Positions 1-6,443 of a DNA stretch of 38,308 bases are shown here, in pieces; the stretch's first letter is position 1, and each line of letters begins with the position of its first letter. The position numbers were made by a program, and so were the translations under genes. Source of the stretch: a virus; IMG/VR virus record IMGVR_UViG_3300003691_000029, positions 1 through 38,308 of that record; one strand, 5' to 3'. The notes beneath the pieces are model-generated. The model searched no databases. It was given only the letters and a program-made list of their open reading frames with translations, and was not told where the DNA came from.

Positions 1-58
1 ACAACTTAGGCGAAGAGTTCTGGTCGTATCTTCAGAGCTTTCACGGATCACTTGAAGG
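1..58. repeat. Left copy of 58-bp terminal direct repeat (circle overlap)
   Basis: Bases 1-58 are identical to bases 38251-38308. A reading frame crosses the joined ends without interruption, so this is best read as the overlap produced when a circular or circularly permuted molecule is assembled. It is too short to resemble typical packaged direct terminal repeats. The unique genome length is then 38,250 bp. Confidence 0.95.
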
Positions 59-179
59 TGGAACGGTTAGGTTTATCGCAGCAGAAATGATGATGAATGA
101 ACTGGGCAAGGCTTTGAAGGTTGCGGTTGATGACAATTTAGAGGCTTATGCTGAGCTTCAGGCCGAAAGGAGTATTTAG
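1..179 (+). CDS. 3' part of junction-spanning hypothetical protein
   Basis: This is the C-terminal part of the gene that begins at 38052. After the circle is joined, the frame (first complete codon here at position 3) runs to a TAG at 177-179 and gives a protein of about 124 residues. The end of the product is acidic and helical-looking, with a run of three Met codons, and finishes AELQAERSI. Its stop lies just before the GTG of the Rad52-like gene, and its last codons contain that gene's Shine-Dalgarno sequence, so the two are very probably co-translated. I do not recognise the family. Its place at the head of the recombination operon suggests an early accessory role, which is inference only. 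Confidence 0.8.
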   Translation, partial: NLGEEFWSYLQSFHGSLEGGTVRFIAAEMMMNELGKALKVAVDDNLEAYAELQAERSI

Positions 180-180
180 G

Positions 181-1092
181 GTGAGTCTTCAAGTTAAAGA
201 AATTCAGCAAGAACTCAGCAAGCCTTTTGAGGCTGAGGAAATTGAGTGGCGCATAAATAGAAAGGGCTTCAATAATGGTCACCCTTGGGCCGTTGCTATT
301 CCGTACATAACAAGCCGAGCAGTTCAAGACCGTCTTGATAGCGTGTTTGGACTTGGTGGATGGCAGAATGAAGTGAGAATGATTACTGATAAAGGCTTTA
401 TCTCCGGCATTAGTATAAAAATCAATGATGAATGGATTACAAAGTGGGATGGCGCTGAAGGAACTACGTCTAACGGTATGGATCTTATTAAGAGCGGAGC
501 CTCAAACGCCCTTAAGCGTGCAGCTGTATTACTTGGTATTGGTCGATACTTGTATGACCTTAAGGAATTTTTTGTTAAGTGCGAAAAAACAACAAGCTAT
601 AACCACGCTTACGGGAATGTCTATAAAGATAAGCAAAATAATAACCAGTTAGTTGCTTGGAAAAATCCAGACTTGCCGGAATGGGCTTTACCTGGTCTTG
701 ATATTGAAAAGTATATCTCTGATATAGACCTTGCTGAAACTGACGAGGATCTTGATAAGGCCTATAAGTTCGCTATGCAGGTTGCTAAAACACACAACAG
801 TAAAAAAATGGCTGATTTAATAAAGGCTTCTGGCCCTAAGCGCAGACAGGAATTGAAAAAGAAGGCCGAGTTAAATATATCAATTGATACAAATACAATA
901 AGCGCATGGCTAACCACTCAAATCGACGCATTCAGCATGGTTCCTTATGAGTCTTCAGTGGTATCTCTTCGTGACACTGTTCTTGAAGAAATTGAGATTA
1001 GAACTAAGGGAACAATGGTTGATTTAACGCCATTAAAAAAACGAATTTCAATCGCTTTTGATGAAGCAGTCAAGGCACTAGGAGAAAAGTAA
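181..1092 (+). CDS. Rad52/Rad22-like single-strand annealing protein
   Basis: The product is about 303 residues. Its N-terminal half matches the Rad52/Rad22 fold family of phage recombinases: an aromatic-rich start (EIEWRINRKG), then WAVAIPYITSRAVQDRLDSV and GLGGWQNEV, followed by SNGMDLIKSGASNALKRAA and LLGIGRYLY. Such proteins form rings that anneal complementary single strands in phage recombination and repair. The C-terminal 150 residues are less conserved and probably contact partners. I chose GTG at 181 because AAAGGAG at 166-172 sits 8 bases upstream. An in-frame ATG at 148 lies inside the preceding gene and has no such site. The stop overlaps the next ATG by one base. The exonuclease at 2371 and the coiled-coil protein at 1092 are likely partners in the same module. 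Confidence 0.85.
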   Translation: MSLQVKEIQQELSKPFEAEEIEWRINRKGFNNGHPWAVAIPYITSRAVQDRLDSVFGLGGWQNEVRMITDKGFISGISIKINDEWITKWDGAEGTTSNGMDLIKSGASNALKRAAVLLGIGRYLYDLKEFFVKCEKTTSYNHAYGNVYKDKQNNNQLVAWKNPDLPEWALPGLDIEKYISDIDLAETDEDLDKAYKFAMQVAKTHNSKKMADLIKASGPKRRQELKKKAELNISIDTNTISAWLTTQIDAFSMVPYESSVVSLRDTVLEEIEIRTKGTMVDLTPLKKRISIAFDEAVKALGEK

Positions 1093-2327
1093 TGGACGAG
1101 ACTAAAAAAGCACCGGCAAAAGTGGAAACTATCACCGTTGAAGGACTTCTTAAAATAAAAAAGAACAGCGTTATTAGTGTATTCAGTGATGAAAAGAAAA
1201 TTCAGCCTTATATTGATAAGGTTAGAAAAGAAGCTCTTGTTGTAGACATAGACCTAAAAACTAAAAAAGGTCGTGATTTGATAGCTGGCGCAGCGTACAA
1301 GGTATCGAAGTTTAAAACAGGTTTAATAAAGCAGGCGATAGACCCTTCAGTTGCAGAGTACAAGGCAGCGATAAAGAGTGTTGCTGGTGGTAAAAAGTTC
1401 TTTAGTGAGTCGATGGATGATCTACGTGATGAGATTAGAGCGCCACTTACTGAGTGGGAAGCAGCTGAAAAAGTTAAAGAAGAAAAGCGCATTAGTGATA
1501 TTAAAGAAAGTATTTCTAATATTATTAGTCTTGGTGATCCAGTAAACCCCAGTGAAGACCTTGAAGACAAAGAATACTTAGCATCAATGCTTGATGCGGT
1601 TGAAAACATTGATTGTACAGATGGCTTTGATGAATTTACTCAAGACGCTCTACAAGCCAAGGCAGCTGCTAAAGAATCTTTATCTAAAGCGCTTAACGGT
1701 CTTATTCAGAAAGAGATTGAAGAAAAGAGCCGCCTTCAATTGCTAGATCAGCAGAAAAAGCTTGATGAAGAAAAAGCGGCTATTGAGCTAAAGACTCAGG
1801 CACAAGCCCGATTGAATAAGCTAATGATGATACCTATCGAGCTAATTGGAAAGTCATCAGAAGATATTCAGTTAAAAATTAACTCTCTTATCAAGTATGA
1901 AGTTCCTAAAAGTGAATTTGGTGACTTGTATGAGCAAGCCTGTGAATCAGTTAAAACGGTTATTACTCAGCTTGAAGGAATGCACCAGCAGCAAACTCTT
2001 GTTGAAGATGCAAAAGCAAAAGATTGCACTAAAGCTCAAGAGCTTGAAGAGGCGAACACTTCAACTCGTCAAGCGATGGATATTCAAAGCCAGCAAGAAT
2101 CTAGTGTTCCAGTTGTAGAGCGGGTTCAGAAATCTGAAGCTGATCCAAGTGTGAAGAAGTTCAAATTACAGGTTGAGTGGTCTGGTTATTCAAGAGGCTA
2201 TTCAATTTATGAGGTTGAGGCTAAAGATGAAGAGTCTGCTAAAAAGTTTTTTTATGAAGGAAAAAAGCTTGATCATGTTGTTGTAAGAGACGATACCGAG
2301 TCACAAGAAGTAAATATCATCAACTAA
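1092..2327 (+). CDS. Coiled-coil protein of recombination operon (DUF1351-like)
   Basis: This 411-residue protein is charged and strongly helical. Residues about 90-300 are rich in Lys/Glu heptads (for example KVKEEKRISDIKESI and LLDQQKKLDEEKAAIELK), which predicts long coiled coils. The last 60 residues (from KKFKLQVEWSGYSRGYSIYEV) look like a small separate alpha/beta domain of the kind found at the C terminus of several phage proteins. Position and general composition resemble the DUF1351 proteins that accompany phage annealing recombinases, but I cannot confirm membership. GGAGA at 1081-1085 precedes the ATG, which overlaps the stop of the Rad52-like gene by one base, so translation is coupled. 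A role as structural partner or modulator of recombination is inferred from context. Confidence 0.6.
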   Translation: MDETKKAPAKVETITVEGLLKIKKNSVISVFSDEKKIQPYIDKVRKEALVVDIDLKTKKGRDLIAGAAYKVSKFKTGLIKQAIDPSVAEYKAAIKSVAGGKKFFSESMDDLRDEIRAPLTEWEAAEKVKEEKRISDIKESISNIISLGDPVNPSEDLEDKEYLASMLDAVENIDCTDGFDEFTQDALQAKAAAKESLSKALNGLIQKEIEEKSRLQLLDQQKKLDEEKAAIELKTQAQARLNKLMMIPIELIGKSSEDIQLKINSLIKYEVPKSEFGDLYEQACESVKTVITQLEGMHQQQTLVEDAKAKDCTKAQELEEANTSTRQAMDIQSQQESSVPVVERVQKSEADPSVKKFKLQVEWSGYSRGYSIYEVEAKDEESAKKFFYEGKKLDHVVVRDDTESQEVNIIN

Positions 2328-2370
2328 TTAACCTGGCGGTGTAATAGCCGGCATAACAAAAGAGATTGTC

Positions 2371-2937
2371 ATGAAATTAATACTCCCATTTGACACAGAA
2401 ACAACAGGTTTACCGAACTGGAAGGTTCCATCTGATAGCGAAGATCAGCCGCACCTAGTTCAGCTTGCCGCCATTCTTTGTGATGAAGAGACAAGGGAAG
2501 TAGTTGAAGAGCTCGACGTTATTATTAAGCCTGATGGGTGGATCATTCCTGATGAAGTTGCAGAGATTCACGGGATAACCACTGAAAGAGCAATGGACGA
2601 AGGCATTCCAGAAGTTGAAGCGCTAGAAAAATTCCTTGGTTTGTACAGTAAGTGCCATCTTCGAGTTGCGCACAATACGGCTTTCGATAACCGTATTATT
2701 CGTATTGCCTTGAAGCGTTACTTGCCAGACCTAATCCCTGATGATGTTTGGAAAGACAAATCAGCTTACTACTGCACATTGATTAATGCTCGCAAGATCA
2801 TGGGTGGGAAAAGTGGCCATACACTTGAAGAAGCTTATCTTCATTTTACCGGAAAAGAGTTGAAAAACGCCCATAATGCTATGGCTGACACCAAGGCATG
2901 TATGGAAATCTATTTTGCTATGCAGTCTCAGCAATAA
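2371..2937 (+). CDS. DnaQ-like DEDDh 3'-5' exonuclease
   Basis: This 188-residue protein has all five catalytic residues of the DEDDh exonuclease superfamily (DnaQ/RNase T type): D8 and E10 in FDTETTGLP (Exo I), D106 in AHNTAFDNR (Exo II), and H168 and D173 in HNAMADTKAC (Exo III). The spacing and length are those of a stand-alone domain with no polymerase attached. It would remove nucleotides from 3' ends using two metal ions. Because it lies three genes into an operon with a Rad52-like annealing protein and no lambda-type or RecE-type exonuclease is visible, it may supply the end-processing nuclease for phage recombination or degrade host DNA. That role is inference. Confidence 0.93.
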   Translation: MKLILPFDTETTGLPNWKVPSDSEDQPHLVQLAAILCDEETREVVEELDVIIKPDGWIIPDEVAEIHGITTERAMDEGIPEVEALEKFLGLYSKCHLRVAHNTAFDNRIIRIALKRYLPDLIPDDVWKDKSAYYCTLINARKIMGGKSGHTLEEAYLHFTGKELKNAHNAMADTKACMEIYFAMQSQQ

Positions 2938-2966
2938 TCTAAACAAACCGACTCAGGAGAGTTGTT

Positions 2967-3332
2967 ATGCCAGATACAGAAGTTAACGAGTTCCTTGGAG
3001 AACTTGACGGAGGTGTGCTAGAGAAAAAGCTTGCGCACATTATCAGTGAAACCGCACTCGCTACCGTAGTTCATGGTGGCGGCAATCGGAAAGGTAAGGT
3101 TACTCTTGAGCTTACATTCCAGCAAGTTGGTGACAATGAGCAGGTTATTGTTTCTCATAAGCTCGCACAGTCAGCGCCTACCAAGCGCGGCAAGCAAATG
3201 ATGGAAGACACAACTGAAACCCCAATGTTTGTTGGTAGGGGTGGTGTTCTTTCAATCTCTCCACCAAAAGAAGATAACAATGGTCAGTACGACCTTAAGC
3301 AAGAAAGAGATGGACTTCGCCAGGTAAAGTAA
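2967..3332 (+). CDS. Conserved phage protein of recombination operons
   Basis: This 121-residue protein begins after a good AGGAG site. The N-terminal NEFLGELDGGVLEKKLAHI, the central beta-rich GKVTLELTFQQVG and the segment SAPTKRGKQMMEDTTETPMF form a pattern I recognise from uncharacterised proteins in recombination regions of many proteobacterial phages. The product has no signal peptide or membrane segment. Its function is unknown. It lies between the DEDDh exonuclease and the YfdQ-family protein, a common order in such phages. The gene is followed by a small hairpin at 3352-3370. Confidence 0.75.
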   Translation: MPDTEVNEFLGELDGGVLEKKLAHIISETALATVVHGGGNRKGKVTLELTFQQVGDNEQVIVSHKLAQSAPTKRGKQMMEDTTETPMFVGRGGVLSISPPKEDNNGQYDLKQERDGLRQVK

Positions 3333-3351
3333 CCTGCCAATGCAAAGGTAA

Positions 3352-3370
3352 GCCCTGGCCTAATCAGGGC
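3352..3370 (+). other. Intergenic hairpin between early genes
   Basis: GCCCTG (3352-3357) and CAGGGC (3365-3370) are perfect 6-bp arms around a 7-base loop. No run of T follows, so it is not a standard terminator. It could act as an RNA processing or stability element in the operon transcript. Confidence 0.45.
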
Positions 3371-3399
3371 ATCAATTTAGCAAACAGAGAGTAATTACT

Positions 3400-4221
3400 A
3401 TGTCTATGGACAAACCAGCAATTCAGCAAATTCAAGAGTCTGCAAATATTCCTGCACTCATTGAGCAGTTAGCCGGAGCCAAAACACAAGTTCCAATATC
3501 AGTAACGCCAGATAGCATGACTATTCACAGTCTAGAAAAATTCATGCCTAAAGCGGCAAGGTATCGTCTTGTATTTGTTACCACAAGTATTGCCGACTTC
3601 ATTGAGTACAATGCGTTGCATGATCAGGACGGTGCTACATGCTTTGTTGATGCTGACAGTATGAGCGCAAAAAGTATCTTTGACCTTGGCACAGTTGAAG
3701 TGCCTGGCCACAAAGAAAATACCGCCAAGCTTAAGCTAAAGAAAACCTCAGCGTTTCAGGCTATTTGCAGAATCAATGGCGATCGTATGGGGCAAAAGCA
3801 AGCCGGAGAGTTTATCGAAGACTGGGCTGATAATCTGATTGCCTTCACAAAAGAAGGTGACACAATGACGCCATTGCAGGCTGCAAGATCACTGCAAGAT
3901 CTTACAATTGAGTCTGCACGCGAAGTGAACAGTAAGGTTGACGATTTTGGTGCAAGCGTTAGCGCCATGGAGCGTATAGAGGCCAAGAATCAATCAATGC
4001 TTCCTGCTGAGATTCAGTTTACTTGTGATCCGTACAGTGGATTAAAAGAGCGCAAATTCAAGCTTCGTGTTGGCATCCTAACTGGTGACGATAAACCAAA
4101 GGTCGTTTTTCGCATTCTTTGTCTAGAGACTACTGAAGAAGAAATTGCTGAAGAGTTCAAGGGTAATCTGGTTGCAGCCTCTGAAGAACTAGAATTAAAA
4201 ACATTTATTGGCGAAGCCTAA
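3400..4221 (+). CDS. YfdQ family protein (DUF2303)
   Basis: This 273-residue protein matches the YfdQ/DUF2303 family known from the E. coli CPS-53 prophage and many phages. Conserved features include the PDSMTIHSLEKFMP motif after about 35 residues, FIEYNALHDQ, CFVDADSMSAKSIFDLGT, and a long helical middle (QAGEFIEDWADNL). The family has no established biochemical function and usually sits beside phage recombination genes, as here. There is no signal peptide or transmembrane segment. A probable terminator follows 15 bases after the stop, so this may be the last gene of the first early transcript, with read-through to the genes beyond. Confidence 0.85.
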   Translation: MSMDKPAIQQIQESANIPALIEQLAGAKTQVPISVTPDSMTIHSLEKFMPKAARYRLVFVTTSIADFIEYNALHDQDGATCFVDADSMSAKSIFDLGTVEVPGHKENTAKLKLKKTSAFQAICRINGDRMGQKQAGEFIEDWADNLIAFTKEGDTMTPLQAARSLQDLTIESAREVNSKVDDFGASVSAMERIEAKNQSMLPAEIQFTCDPYSGLKERKFKLRVGILTGDDKPKVVFRILCLETTEEEIAEEFKGNLVAASEELELKTFIGEA

Positions 4222-4236
4222 TCCTTTAGGCCTTGG

Positions 4237-4263
4237 CGGGGGCAATTAGCCCTCGTCTTTTTT
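4237..4263 (+). terminator. Rho-independent terminator after yfdQ-like gene
   Basis: CGGGGGC (4237-4243) pairs with GCCCTCG (4249-4255) in a 7-bp stem with one G-T pair and a 5-base AATTA loop. The sequence TCTTTTTT follows at once. This is a good intrinsic terminator on the plus strand. Since the downstream genes have no clear promoter of their own, it may act as an attenuator. Confidence 0.7.
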
Positions 4264-4389
4264 AAATGGCCGTTTTTGAACGGTCAGAGCAAATACGCAA
4301 GGCGCATAGGTAAAGGGCTGGAAAGCCTGTACGTTTTAACTGACAAAAACTGAGCCGCAGAAACGGTAGCAATGTACGGGGATTAGCAA
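4264..4389. other. Gene-free leader before PP-loop gene, with one hairpin
   Basis: This stretch has no credible reading frame. It contains a 7-bp hairpin at 4268-4285 (stem GGCCGTT with AACGGTC, loop TTTG) that lacks a T-run, then about 100 bases rich in short G/C blocks. I found no convincing sigma70 promoter and no tRNA cloverleaf. It may be the untranslated leader of the gene at 4390, whose ribosome site is GGGGA at 4378-4382. Confidence 0.4.
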
Positions 4390-5406
4390 ATGAGCAATGT
4401 GAATTTAATAGTTACTTCAAATAAGAGCGAGGAGCTTGTTAAAAACAAGAAACTCCCTCTTGATTTGAAAGTCATGCTCACTCAAAGCCGTATTGAAGAC
4501 TGGTACGAGCACTGGAATGGACATGTTTATTTATCTTTTTCAGGCGGGAAAGACTCAACTGTTTTAGCCGACATTGTTTGGAGTATTTACCCTGACGTAC
4601 CGGCTGTTTTTTCAAACACTGGTTTGGAATACCCAGAGATAGTTCAGTTTGTGAAAAAGAAACTTGCTGAAGGCAGACCGATTGTAATTGTCCGGCCAGA
4701 AAGAACTTTCAGAGATGTAGTTCTTAAAGATGGATTCCCACTGGTTAGCAAGAAAGTGGCTGAGATGGTTTCTCGGATGCAGAAACCACAAACAGACAGG
4801 AACGCCAATACCAGACGACTTTATATGACTGGAGTAAGGCGGGATGGTGTTTACGTTGCAGGCTCAAAGATACCCGAAAAGTGGAAGTCGTTAATAAATG
4901 CGCCATTCAAAATAACGAATACATGCTGTGATGCTTTAAAAAAAGACCCGTTTAAGAAGTATCAAAAGGAAACTGGAAGAATGCCTATCACTGGCGTTAT
5001 GGGTAGCGAAGGTGGACGCAGAGCATTAATGGATACCTGCAACTCCTTTGATGGTAAAGCCCCTCAAAGCCGTCCAATGCTTTTCTGGGACGAAAACGAT
5101 GTATGGGAATACATACGCACCAGGGATATTGATTACTGCGAAGTGTATGACGATAGGGTTATTGATGGCCGCAAAGTTAAAGGCGAGAAGCGTACCGGCT
5201 GCATGTTCTGCGCGTTCGGGGCTCATATGGAGAAAGACACTACCCGCTTTCAGCGAATGGCTATCTCCCACCCTAAGCAGTGGAACTACTGCATAAACAA
5301 GCTGGGCATGGGTAAAGCGCTGGACTTCATAGGTGTTGAATATCACCCATTGCCAGAAGAAGAACAGCTTGAATTGTTTTACGAAGCTGATCAGAAATCA
5401 GCGTAA
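4390..5406 (+). CDS. PP-loop ATPase, PAPS reductase-like protein with CC/CxxC iron-sulfur motif
   Basis: This 338-residue protein has the adenine-nucleotide alpha-hydrolase PP-loop SGGKDS at residues 51-56 and the following SNTGLEYPE strand typical of the PAPS reductase family. Cys179-Cys180 (NTCCDALKKDP) and Cys271-x-x-Cys274 (TGCMFCAFG) give a CC-X90-CxxC pattern like the four ligands of the [4Fe-4S] cluster in APS reductases and like DndC-type proteins. The C-terminal ECGLH active-site tail of true APS/PAPS reductases is absent, since the protein ends DQKSA. I therefore doubt a role in sulfate assimilation. A nucleotide-activating or sulfur-transfer reaction, perhaps on nucleic acid, is possible but not shown. 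It lies after a terminator, in the second half of the early operon. Confidence 0.85.
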   Translation: MSNVNLIVTSNKSEELVKNKKLPLDLKVMLTQSRIEDWYEHWNGHVYLSFSGGKDSTVLADIVWSIYPDVPAVFSNTGLEYPEIVQFVKKKLAEGRPIVIVRPERTFRDVVLKDGFPLVSKKVAEMVSRMQKPQTDRNANTRRLYMTGVRRDGVYVAGSKIPEKWKSLINAPFKITNTCCDALKKDPFKKYQKETGRMPITGVMGSEGGRRALMDTCNSFDGKAPQSRPMLFWDENDVWEYIRTRDIDYCEVYDDRVIDGRKVKGEKRTGCMFCAFGAHMEKDTTRFQRMAISHPKQWNYCINKLGMGKALDFIGVEYHPLPEEEQLELFYEADQKSA

Positions 5407-5427
5407 TTAATTGAAGGTAATCGAGAT

Positions 5428-5691
5428 ATGAAGCACATAAGAAAAGACTACGACCGAATACAAGATCCAGCAGGCTTAATACCTCAAGACGAGCCAGTGT
5501 TCTTAATTAGAGGTCAGGATGTAAACGCCCCAGCAACATTAGAGGCTTGGGCAGCTAACAATGATCTTGTAGGCGGTGATCCTGAGTTATCTGCCGCAGT
5601 ATTACGTCAAGCGGAGAAAATGCGCCAGTGGCAACAATATCATTGCGTAAAAGTGCCTGATTGTGACTTTAATAATATCGACTTTAGCTAA
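5428..5691 (+). CDS. Conserved small phage protein
   Basis: This 87-residue protein starts KHIRKDYDRIQDPAGLIPQDEPVF (first residues MKHIRKDYDR). The elements RIQDP, IPxDEPVFLIRGQD and ATLEAWA recur in unnamed proteins of many tailed phages, which supports it as a real gene. It is soluble, acidic and probably alpha-helical at the C terminus. Its function is unknown. Upstream, GTAATTAATTGAAGGT (5403-5418) carries the previous stop and the ribosome site, and nearly the same 16-mer precedes the next gene. Confidence 0.75.
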   Translation: MKHIRKDYDRIQDPAGLIPQDEPVFLIRGQDVNAPATLEAWAANNDLVGGDPELSAAVLRQAEKMRQWQQYHCVKVPDCDFNNIDFS

Positions 5692-5718
5692 GTAACTAAT
5701 TGAAGGTGAGTGTACGAA

Positions 5719-6012
5719 ATGAAAAGCAATGTTGAATTTGAAGCGGTTATTGCCATTGGTCTGGTTAGTTCCGTTGCAGTGCTGAGCCTAACTGAGACTG
5801 TAGCTACAGATTGTCACGTCAATGCGGGACAAGAAGTTGATTGCGTAAAAAATGACATTATTGATTGCGGCTCTGAAGGGTGGCTTGACTATTTACCAAA
5901 TTATCCGAAAAAGATTGGGCTGTACAAAGTTACTGGCAAGGCTTACTTCACTGAAGATGAAGGCCAATACGATGAAGCAGAATTTAAGCCTCTTGAGAGA
6001 GTAACTAATTGA
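5719..6012 (+). CDS. Hypothetical protein with hydrophobic N-terminal segment
   Basis: The product is 97 residues from ATG 5719. GTG at 5710 is also open, but it overlaps the AAGGTGAG ribosome site (5703-5710), which is correctly spaced for 5719. Residues about 7-24 (FEAVIAIGLVSSVAVLSL) are moderately hydrophobic and may be a buried helix or weak membrane segment. Four Cys residues lie in residues 30-60 (DCHVNAG, DCVKNDIIDCGSEGW). The C-terminal GLYKVTGKAYFTEDEG looks beta-rich. I do not recognise a family. A 14-bp sequence, AGTAACTAATTGAA, precedes it (5691-5704) and is repeated at its end (6000-6013). Confidence 0.65.
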   Translation: MKSNVEFEAVIAIGLVSSVAVLSLTETVATDCHVNAGQEVDCVKNDIIDCGSEGWLDYLPNYPKKIGLYKVTGKAYFTEDEGQYDEAEFKPLERVTN

Positions 6013-6020
6013 ACGTTTTA

Positions 6021-6038
6021 GATCAAATTTAATTGATC
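6021..6038. repeat. Short inverted repeat upstream of gene at 6072
   Basis: GATCAA (6021-6026) and TTGATC (6033-6038) form perfect 6-bp arms around ATTTAA in a gene-free gap. It could be a weak hairpin or a protein-binding site. The arms are short, so chance is possible. Confidence 0.35.
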
Positions 6039-6071
6039 GTACGAAAGCAACTTAAGAGTAATGGTGGAGTA

Positions 6072-6443
6072 ATGGGTAAAATAGCAGATAACGTTGTTGG
6101 TATTATTGGTAAGCTGGCAGGAAAGGCAACTGCTGAAGAAGAAATAACGGCAGTAGGAACGCTTGATACTCTTCAAAAGGAGGCGCGTAAGGCTTTGAGA
6201 GAAAGTGCAACTTGGAATCAAGAGTTTCATGGCAATGAGTTGGCGGCGGTTATTGCTATGCTGATAGCTTCTCGTCAAGTCTTAAGTGATAAAGAGGCTG
6301 CGCTATCAAGAGCAATCATGTTTATTGGTTCTTTCGAGCACGATGATCAATACGGTCAGAAGGCACTTAATGTGCTGGAAGACATTAACCAGCTTCTTGT
6401 TGGTGAAACAATTAGCGAATCCATGAAAAAACAGGTGAAATAA
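6072..6443 (+). CDS. Hypothetical helical protein upstream of the Tad2-like gene
   Basis: The product is about 123 residues from ATG 6072, preceded by GGTGGAG. An upstream TTG (6033) in the same frame lies within an inverted repeat and is a less likely start. The protein is almost entirely helical, with segments such as NVVGIIGKLAGKA near the start, SATWNQEFHGNELAAVIAM in the middle and QKALNVLEDINQLLVGE near the end. There is no signal peptide or catalytic motif that I recognise. It shares a stop/start overlap (TAATG) with the Tad2-like gene, so the two proteins are probably made together and may act in the same process. Confidence 0.65.
   Translation: MGKIADNVVGIIGKLAGKATAEEEITAVGTLDTLQKEARKALRESATWNQEFHGNELAAVIAMLIASRQVLSDKEAALSRAIMFIGSFEHDDQYGQKALNVLEDINQLLVGETISESMKKQVK

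Noticed and set aside
1-58. The 58-bp end repeat as a true packaged terminal redundancy
   Set aside because: The overlap is very short, falls inside a coding frame that continues smoothly, and the virion genes are of the headful P22 type. An assembly overlap is simpler.
148-180. ATG 148 as start of the Rad52-like gene
   Set aside because: It lies inside the preceding junction-spanning gene and has no Shine-Dalgarno sequence. GTG 181 has AAAGGAG at correct spacing.
73-327. Minus-strand open frames across the early and late plus-strand genes (for example 73-327, 1208-1609, 5026-5346, 9905-10243)
   Set aside because: They lie fully inside well-supported genes on the other strand, have no ribosome sites or recognisable motifs, and have composition typical of antisense shadows.
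4264-4389. Possible tRNA or riboswitch in the leader before the PP-loop gene
   Set aside because: I could not form a cloverleaf or an acceptor stem with a CCA-proximal pairing, and no known riboswitch core is recognisable by eye.
4390-5406. Straight annotation as assimilatory PAPS reductase (cysH)
   Set aside because: The ECGLH catalytic tail is absent, while a CC/CxxC cluster motif is present, so the family name would mislead about function.
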